This document shows, one piece after another, positions 32,573-37,796 of a stretch of DNA of 37,796 nucleotides (the first letter of the stretch is position 1; each line of letters opens with the position of its first letter). The DNA is from an uncultured bacterium. GTDB lineage: Bacteria > Cyanobacteriota > Vampirovibrionia > Gastranaerophilales > Gastranaerophilaceae. Position numbers and translations under genes: made by a program. The stretch spans positions 1 to 37,796 of the forward strand of contig CASEVT010000120.1 in NCBI GenBank assembly GCA_949291445.1. Direction: 5' to 3'. Under the pieces are notes generated by a model. That model had not been told where the DNA came from. It worked only from the letters and a program-made list of their open reading frames with translations, and made no database searches.

Positions 32573-32599
32573 TAAAGTTTTTATATATTATGCCGATAA
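32573..32599 (+). promoter_or_regulatory. Perfect sigma-28 (FliA) consensus promoter of the glycine-rich operon
   Basis: TAAAGTTT (-35), an 11-nt AT-rich spacer and GCCGATAA (-10): 16 of 16 consensus positions of the enterobacterial FliA promoter with the exact spacing. The -10 ends 28 nt before the ATG of the first glycine-rich prepilin gene, leaving a leader of about 20 nt. It lies in a non-coding gap. Confidence 0.8.
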
Positions 32600-32627
32600 A
32601 TAAATTATAGGACAAAGAGGGTGTACT

Positions 32628-34004
32628 ATGCTCGAATTTTGTATAAAAGATAAAAAACAAAGAGGCTTTTCACTGGCAGAAGCGCTTATAACGCTGCTAA
32701 TAATTTGTATAGTAGTAGCATTAACAATGAATATGATGAGCAAAAACAGAAAGTTCAAAAAGAAAACAGGTGAACAAACAACGTGGGCGTGCACGATAGA
32801 TCCTACAACAGGTGAACATAAAGTAATAACAGATGATCCACAAACAGGAGAATCAGACGGCGAGTCTTGCACATTTATTCCACCCCAAAATGTAAGTGAA
32901 TTTACAGTTCTAGCAATAGGCGGAGGCGGCGGCGGAGCATCAGGTTCGTCATCAACATATATGGCACAAACCAGAGAAGGATTTATAAATTTTGTCCCAC
33001 CAACAACAGGTGACTATTACATAATAGTAGTAGGCGGCGGCGGAGGCGGCGGCGGCAAAAACTGCGGAGAAGATGCAGCACAAGGCGGCGGCTCAGGTGG
33101 AGTTGTGGCCGGAGTATTTGAATTAAGAGGAGCAACGACCTATACACTAACAGCAGGAAAAGGCGGAGCCGGCGGCAAGAAAGCAAAGACAGGCGGACAA
33201 GGAGAACAAAGTTCATTCACCGGAGGCAATTTAAATTTAGTAGCCGGTGGAGGTAAGGCAGGCTACGGAAAATACAAGAAAGGTTTATTTAGCTGCAGCA
33301 AAGGATATGGAGACGGAAAAGGCGGAACATATTCAGGCGGACCCGGTTCCAACGGAGAAGATGCGCCGTATGGAGGTTTTGGTCACGCCCCCGGATATGT
33401 ATGCAGAGATGTAAACAGAACTTGTCTAATAGCAGGACTTGCAGATAGAATCGGACCGACAGTACAAGATATAGGCAGAGGCGGACTTGGAGCACGAGGA
33501 TCCACAAGCGGTGGAGAAGGAATGCCCGGATTTGTTAAAGCAGTATATAACCCAATATACAGCGGAGAAGGCGGACGTTCAGGAATGCAAGCATATTACA
33601 CCTACAAAAGAAGTCCCGGAAGAACCAAAGTAGTAATAGGCAAAGGCGGGAAAGGTGCAACAAACGAAAACATGAACGGAACAGCCGGAGAAGCTTCAAG
33701 ATTCGGAGATCGAGTTATAGCGGCAGGTGGAGCCGGAGGATATAAAGAATACAAGAATGGCTCACTTGATGACCCAGATCCCAAAGTAGAAGGCGGAGAT
33801 GGTGGATACTCCCCAGCGCCAAGAACATTAGAAGACTATGATTTTTCAATAGAACCGTCCGGAGGTCTTACAACAGCCAACCCAGCACTTGACGGAATGA
33901 CAATAAATGCCCCAGGAGCCGGAGGCGGCGGAGGTGGAGCAAATGGTACCGGCTGGGGTAAAGGCGGTGACGGTGCAAATGGAATGGTATTAATAACCTG
34001 GTAA
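32628..34004 (+). CDS. Glycine-rich protein with prepilin signal, paralogue 1
   Basis: 458 residues. The prepilin signal cleaves at G13/F14 with Glu18 at +5 (RG/FSLAEALITLLII), followed by a hydrophobic helix to about 36. Then comes a stalk with two conserved Cys: C55 in WACTIDPTTGE and C81 in SCTFIPP. The rest is Gly modules starting with EFTVLAIGGGGGG (91-103) and TGDYYIIVVGGGGGGGG (127-143), with an AYYTYKR...VVIGKGGKGA block, and ends ANGMVLITW. Far longer than ordinary pilins (130-200). Likely exported through a type IV pilus or type II secretion-like system, then surface or fibre protein. GAGGGTG precedes ATG 32628. First gene of the three-gene operon. Confidence 0.85.
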   Translation: MLEFCIKDKKQRGFSLAEALITLLIICIVVALTMNMMSKNRKFKKKTGEQTTWACTIDPTTGEHKVITDDPQTGESDGESCTFIPPQNVSEFTVLAIGGGGGGASGSSSTYMAQTREGFINFVPPTTGDYYIIVVGGGGGGGGKNCGEDAAQGGGSGGVVAGVFELRGATTYTLTAGKGGAGGKKAKTGGQGEQSSFTGGNLNLVAGGGKAGYGKYKKGLFSCSKGYGDGKGGTYSGGPGSNGEDAPYGGFGHAPGYVCRDVNRTCLIAGLADRIGPTVQDIGRGGLGARGSTSGGEGMPGFVKAVYNPIYSGEGGRSGMQAYYTYKRSPGRTKVVIGKGGKGATNENMNGTAGEASRFGDRVIAAGGAGGYKEYKNGSLDDPDPKVEGGDGGYSPAPRTLEDYDFSIEPSGGLTTANPALDGMTINAPGAGGGGGGANGTGWGKGGDGANGMVLITW

Positions 34005-34016
34005 CAAGGAATAATT

Positions 34017-35870
34017 ATGAAAAAGATAAAAAAAGGTTTTAGTTTAGCAGAAGCTCTAATGGCACTATTAATAGTATCATTGATAGTGTCTGCAATGATA
34101 CCCGTTTTGACGAGAAAACACAGAGATGTCGGAATTCATGGAAAATGGGAATGTACATTAAATGAAAATGGTCAGCACGTATCAAGAATGCTTGTAGACG
34201 GGAAATTTACAGATTTTGAAATAAACGGAGACGGAACATCGTGCAGTTTTGCACCACCAGCCGGAGCAGAAAACTTTACGGTAAAAGCAATAGGTGGTGG
34301 TGGTTCAGGAGCAGGCGGTATTCCCGGTGAAACAACAGATACAGAGAAGATCGCAGAATCCCAAGCCCTCCCATTTACAGCACCTTTTACAGGTAAGTTT
34401 AGCATCACCCTGCAAGGTGGAGGTGGTGGCGGTGGCGGCATGAAATGTGGCAATGCGCAAAACTACGTTGCAGAGAATTTTCTTGCATTCGACACAAGCC
34501 ACAGAGGCAGCTATGAGAACCCCGGCTACATAGATGCACCTGACCCGTCATTTGATTACAGTGTGCTGTACTCAAACGATAAATCAAAATACTCACCATA
34601 TTTATCAGGCAGCTATGACTACTGTTTCAGCCAGCCCGGTTGGACCAATGCAGAATCCGATGATGATAAATGCTGGAACTACCCGGGTCAAGGTGGCGGA
34701 GCCGGAGAAACTAAGACATTTACCATTGATGCCCACAAGGGTGATCTGATAACTATAGTACCGGCAAGAGAAGGTCTCCCCGGAGCAGAAGGTGGTCCCG
34801 GCGGGAACGGAGATGAAGCTTGCTATATACCACCATCAGGCAGCAAAGTTTGTGCCTCAGGCGGTGGCGGTGGTTATAACAGGTACAGAATAAATGTATC
34901 ATACAATAACGTGCCGGTTTGCAGACACAATATGATAAAATCGACTTGCTTTTCGCACTGGGGTCCCCCATATGAATGCGGAAGTGACGTATGCGACAAT
35001 GAAGGGAATTGTGTTTATGAATCACAAACCTGTCAAGATCCGGTATACGTGCCTTGTATAGTCGAAGGACCTTGTATAAAAGAAACAAGAAATAACTACT
35101 TTAGCATCCCCACTTGCATAAATGAAACAGGGGGCGGCTCACGCATCGGAATGATGGCATACCAGGCGGATCTAATCAACTCTGCCGTTGAAAATGGAGA
35201 TGAAATTGGCGGAGCAGGCTCAGGTGGAAATGGTGCAAACAGAGGTACCATAACCGAGGATGCTGATACTGATCAAACAAATCCTGATGCCATATACAAC
35301 GGAGAAGGCGCCTCTGCAGGCGTAGCGGCACTAAAATATGTAACCTACTCAGGCGGAAGCGGAGGCCAAGCCGGCGGTTATGCATACTCAATGTTTAAAA
35401 AATTGCCAAGAGTAACTGATATAAAAATAGGCAGAGGCGGACATAGTGTTGGAATCAAAAGTGACGGCGAAAGAGGCGGTGACACAGAATTTGGTGATCT
35501 GCTCAAAGCAGCCGGCGGCAACGGCGGAAGAATTATGGCCAACATCCCTAACCTCGCAAAAGGAGAAACAAAAGCTGAAGGCAGCAATGGTGACCCCTCA
35601 CCGCTTGATTCAGGAATATTAAAAGGCTTACTAATTGCTTGGGGAGGTTTTACAACCCTTAACAACTCAGAACACGGATACGGAGCAATAACCTTTGCTC
35701 AGGGAATTGCGGCAAGTGACACACTCTCCAAACTAGCTGGTAAATTGTTTATAGGGTCAAAGAAAACAGAATATACCTATGGTGCCGGCGGAGGCGGAGG
35801 CGGAGGCATGGTCGGCAAAGCCGGAGACGGTGGTGCTGGCGCTCCAGGTGCAGTAATCATTGAATGGTAA
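34017..35870 (+). CDS. Glycine-rich protein with prepilin signal, paralogue 2
   Basis: 617 residues, the largest of the three. The signal cleaves at G7/F8 (KKG/FSLAEALMAL, Glu12 at +5). The two-Cys stalk is C46 in WECTLNENGQ and C76 in SCSFAPP. Gly modules begin NFTVKAIGGGG (87-96) and PFTGKFSITLQGGGGGGGG. A unique insert (about residues 267-370) carries 11 cysteines and resembles a secreted disulfide-rich module (VCDNEGNC, CQDPVYVPC, GPC). A conserved block FKKLPRVTDIKIGRGGHS follows, and the protein ends GAGAPGAVIIEW. AAGGA precedes ATG 34017, 12 nt after paralogue 1. Confidence 0.85.
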   Translation: MKKIKKGFSLAEALMALLIVSLIVSAMIPVLTRKHRDVGIHGKWECTLNENGQHVSRMLVDGKFTDFEINGDGTSCSFAPPAGAENFTVKAIGGGGSGAGGIPGETTDTEKIAESQALPFTAPFTGKFSITLQGGGGGGGGMKCGNAQNYVAENFLAFDTSHRGSYENPGYIDAPDPSFDYSVLYSNDKSKYSPYLSGSYDYCFSQPGWTNAESDDDKCWNYPGQGGGAGETKTFTIDAHKGDLITIVPAREGLPGAEGGPGGNGDEACYIPPSGSKVCASGGGGGYNRYRINVSYNNVPVCRHNMIKSTCFSHWGPPYECGSDVCDNEGNCVYESQTCQDPVYVPCIVEGPCIKETRNNYFSIPTCINETGGGSRIGMMAYQADLINSAVENGDEIGGAGSGGNGANRGTITEDADTDQTNPDAIYNGEGASAGVAALKYVTYSGGSGGQAGGYAYSMFKKLPRVTDIKIGRGGHSVGIKSDGERGGDTEFGDLLKAAGGNGGRIMANIPNLAKGETKAEGSNGDPSPLDSGILKGLLIAWGGFTTLNNSEHGYGAITFAQGIAASDTLSKLAGKLFIGSKKTEYTYGAGGGGGGGMVGKAGDGGAGAPGAVIIEW

Positions 35871-35881
35871 AGGAATAATAT

Positions 35882-37570
35882 ATGCTTAAACTAAATAAAT
35901 ACGGATTTTCAATAGCAGAAGCACTCGTGACTATGTTGATTATTGCACTCATAATTCTGATGACAATGCCAGTAATTACAAAACGTACACCAAAAGGCTC
36001 AGGCATAACAGGCAGATGGGAATGCAAACTTAATCCGGAAACAGGTCAGTACGAATCAATAACAACAATAATAGACAGAAAAACAGGTCAACCGGTGGCA
36101 GATGATCCGAGCAACCCGAAACAAGAATACGGAAGAGTTGCAGAAGACGGAAAATCTTGTATATTTACCCCCCCAAAAAGTGCAAGAAACTTCACAGTTA
36201 ACGTAATAGGCGGAGGCGGAGGCGGCGCAGCCGGAAGCGTTGCAGAAGATTATGCAGTAAAAGAATCAACGGCCGGCAGCTGGGCATTCGTGCCAAAATA
36301 TACAGGACTGTACAACATATTACTCATTGGTGGCGGCGGTGCAGGCGGTAGCACAGAGTGCAAATATGGACCAGCAGCAGACGGAGGTCTCGGCGGTGCA
36401 GCAGGTGGTGTTCTGGTTATGAAGGATTACCGACTTGAAAAAGGTAAAACTTACACAGTAATCGTAGGTGCCGGTGGAATTGGACCAATGGATGGATACG
36501 GTTCAAATGAAGGACACGGAAACCCTGGAGGCAACACAATGCTAAGACTTCCTACAGGAGGAGAACTTGTTGCAACTGGAGGCAGGGGCGGCTTTGGTGG
36601 AACCCACAAAGTACTTTTTGGAAAAGAATGCCAACCGACAGATGGATGGGAACTTCAAGGATTACCTGGCATTCCAATACTAAATAGAGATATGCAACAA
36701 TCTTTAAAAAGCACAAGTGATCCACGCTGGGGAGGCAATACCGCAAAACCGGGATATATATGCGAAAAAAATGGCAATGATGTTACTTGCGTTAATAATG
36801 AAGTTAAAGAACTCCTCTCATCATTTGCATCAAGTTATGTCGGTGCAGGCGGTTATGGAGCAATAAAAAATGATACCGACGGTTACAATGGACACGACGG
36901 CGCAGCTCTAATCTCTTTCTCAGGATTATACGCAGGAGGCGGCGGCAACGCAGGTACACATTTGTATAAGACCTTCAAAAAACTCCCTTCTGAAATCACC
37001 GTAAAAGTAGGTGCTGGCGGTATTGGCGGACTCAGAGAAAATGAAGACGGCAAAGCCGGTCAGGGCTCTGCTTTTGGTAATTTGGCAGTTGCCGGCGGTG
37101 GCTCAGGCGGCCGCGTAAGAAGCATTCTTGCACCTTCGGAAGCAAAAGGCTATGCAGAAGGCGGTAATGGCGGCGCTTCTCCATTAGGTGGTGTGCTTAG
37201 CGGCGGGCTGATTGACGGTAATAATTCAATGAACGGAATGAACGATGTCGATGTAAACAATGGCTATGCACAACTTGATGATTCAATATATGGTGCCGGC
37301 GGCGGCGGCGGCGCATCTAAAGATAAAAAAATCTGTGCAAAAAATACTACATCCGCTCTAAAACCTAAATCACTATATGAACTCCTCTTCCCTATGACTT
37401 ACGCTTCACAAAATACTGCTCCGGAAGATTACCCAGGAGAATGGTATGATAACGGCTGGGTACCCAGTACAGTTCCGCCTAAAACAGAGGATAATGACCT
37501 TAACTACACCGATTGTTGGGGTCGTGGAGGCCGTGGAGCGCCAGGTCTTGTTAGGGTTGAATGGAACTAA
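35882..37570 (+). CDS. Glycine-rich protein with prepilin signal, paralogue 3
   Basis: 562 residues. The signal cleaves at G8/F9 (KYG/FSIAEALVTM, Glu13 at +5). The two-Cys stalk is C48 in WECKLNPETGQ and C93 in SCIFTPP. Gly modules begin NFTVNVIGGGGGGA (103-116) and KYTGLYNILLIGGGGAGG; the conserved block KTFKKLPSEITVKVGAGGIG follows (near 365). It ends GRGAPGLVRVEWN, with one residue after the Trp that closes the other two. A longer linker with KNTTSALKPKS and an acidic stretch precedes the end. AAAGGA precedes ATG 35882, 11 nt after paralogue 2. Last gene of the operon. Confidence 0.85.
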   Translation: MLKLNKYGFSIAEALVTMLIIALIILMTMPVITKRTPKGSGITGRWECKLNPETGQYESITTIIDRKTGQPVADDPSNPKQEYGRVAEDGKSCIFTPPKSARNFTVNVIGGGGGGAAGSVAEDYAVKESTAGSWAFVPKYTGLYNILLIGGGGAGGSTECKYGPAADGGLGGAAGGVLVMKDYRLEKGKTYTVIVGAGGIGPMDGYGSNEGHGNPGGNTMLRLPTGGELVATGGRGGFGGTHKVLFGKECQPTDGWELQGLPGIPILNRDMQQSLKSTSDPRWGGNTAKPGYICEKNGNDVTCVNNEVKELLSSFASSYVGAGGYGAIKNDTDGYNGHDGAALISFSGLYAGGGGNAGTHLYKTFKKLPSEITVKVGAGGIGGLRENEDGKAGQGSAFGNLAVAGGGSGGRVRSILAPSEAKGYAEGGNGGASPLGGVLSGGLIDGNNSMNGMNDVDVNNGYAQLDDSIYGAGGGGGASKDKKICAKNTTSALKPKSLYELLFPMTYASQNTAPEDYPGEWYDNGWVPSTVPPKTEDNDLNYTDCWGRGGRGAPGLVRVEWN

Positions 37571-37587
37571 TACAAAATACTTTTTGA

Positions 37588-37649
37588 AAACCGGAATACG
37601 AATTTAAACAAAATAATAAATGTCAGTTTTTCGATTCCGGTTTATTTTT
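37588..37649 (+). terminator. Terminator of the glycine-rich operon
   Basis: AAACCGGAATACGAA pairs with TTCGATTCCGGTTT (one bulged A) around a long AT-rich loop, followed by ATTTTTA. It lies 18 nt after the last stop. Confidence 0.8.
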
Positions 37650-37670
37650 ACTGTCTTTTTTATTTTAGAC

Positions 37671-37699
37671 TGGACATGACATCCTTTTTATTATATATA
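37671..37699 (+). promoter_or_regulatory. Promoter of the tRNA-Leu gene
   Basis: TGGACA, 17-nt spacer, TATATA, ending 11 nt before the tRNA 5' end. The sequence and spacing fit a sigma-70 promoter. Confidence 0.5.
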
Positions 37700-37710
37700 T
37701 ATTAACATAA

Positions 37711-37796
37711 GCCCTGGTGGCGGAATCGGTAGACGCGTCGGACTTAAAATCCGATTAGGCTCACCCCTAGTGCCAGTTCAAGTCTGGCTCAGGGCA
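37711..37796 (+). tRNA. tRNA-Leu (anticodon UAA)
   Basis: 86-nt class II tRNA with a 7-bp acceptor stem (GCCCTGG/TCAGGGC, G-U at the last pair). The anticodon stem TCGGA/TCCGA encloses loop CTTAAAA (anticodon TAA at 37745-37747), the long variable arm is TAGG/CCTA, and the T arm is GCCAG/CTGGC with TTCAAGT. The discriminator is A. It ends exactly at the window edge, so an encoded CCA cannot be seen. Confidence 0.95.

Noticed and set aside
32900-37300. GGC/GGA runs as simple tandem repeats or CRISPR-like repeats
   Set aside because: They encode ordered glycine modules in frame with conserved flanks; unit spacing is irregular and there are no spacers.
37711-37796. tRNA-Leu as an integration site bounding a glycine-rich genomic island
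   Set aside because: No integrase, direct repeat of the tRNA 3' end or compositional break was seen beyond glycine-driven codon bias.

Overview
Low-GC bacterial chromosome segment with densely packed genes, short operons and many strong bidirectional hairpin terminators. The gene mix best fits a non-photosynthetic relative of Cyanobacteria, of the Melainabacteria/Vampirovibrionia (Gastranaerophilales) kind. Supporting genes are an R3H-domain AAA ATPase of the Ycf45 type, a YggT/Ycf19-like membrane protein, an RpaA-like response regulator and a Bacillus/cyanobacterial-type AroH, together with flagellar rod genes and anaerobe markers (superoxide reductase, PPi-type phosphofructokinase). No photosynthesis gene is present. 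The lineage is inferred from protein character only and was not checked by any search. There is no CRISPR array, insertion sequence or phage module.

Layout. 1-1211: start of a membrane-anchored protein, then the overlapping pair desulfoferrodoxin/ferritin. 1280-4430: a small unknown protein, def-fmt (translation initiation), aroH and a coiled-coil lineage protein. 4431-11457 (minus): a co-directional run of response regulator, carboxyl-terminal protease, XerC/D-type recombinase, metF, Gfo/Idh/MocA oxidoreductase, phosphatidyltransferase, trmL and nnrD. 11700-13391: speD facing mtnP-yggT, which together make polyamine and salvage its methylthioadenosine by-product. 13399-15654 (minus): a pilin-like gene and the R3H ATPase. 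15928-19232: a flagellar rod operon (two FlgF/FlgG-type proteins, FlgB, FlgC, a leaderless lytic transglycosylase, FliE). 19254-23626: FAD oxidoreductase, NrtR-like Nudix regulator, secreted lytic transglycosylase with a structured leader, DnaQ-like exonuclease and a small ORF. 23796-32516: PPi-PFK, a catalytic/non-catalytic M16 peptidase pair, PilZ protein, TPR protein, hotdog thioesterase, a secreted repeat-like protein and NagZ. 32573-37649: an operon of three very large glycine-rich proteins with prepilin signal sequences. 37711-37796: tRNA-Leu(UAA), ending at the window edge.

Most interesting signal. The region just upstream of the three glycine-rich prepilin-like genes carries an exact match to the flagellar sigma-28 (FliA) promoter consensus, TAAAGTTT-N11-GCCGATAA (32573-32599). 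A near-consensus site (TAAAGAAA-N11-GCCGATAA) lies upstream of the PilZ gene, and a weaker one (TCAATTTT-N11-GCCGATAT) upstream of the flagellar rod operon. Together they suggest one motility regulon that includes rod proteins, a c-di-GMP effector and a previously undescribed family of pilin-anchored glycine-rich surface proteins. These proteins share a fixed architecture: a type III signal peptide, a two-cysteine stalk (WxC ... SCxF), repeated glycine modules and a terminal Trp. No transcript or structure data were available, so the regulon and the fold remain inference.

Start codons were set by Shine-Dalgarno spacing and family alignment. Several genes use TTG or GTG (fmt, speD, mtnP, yggT, the first M16 peptidase, the secreted transglycosylase).
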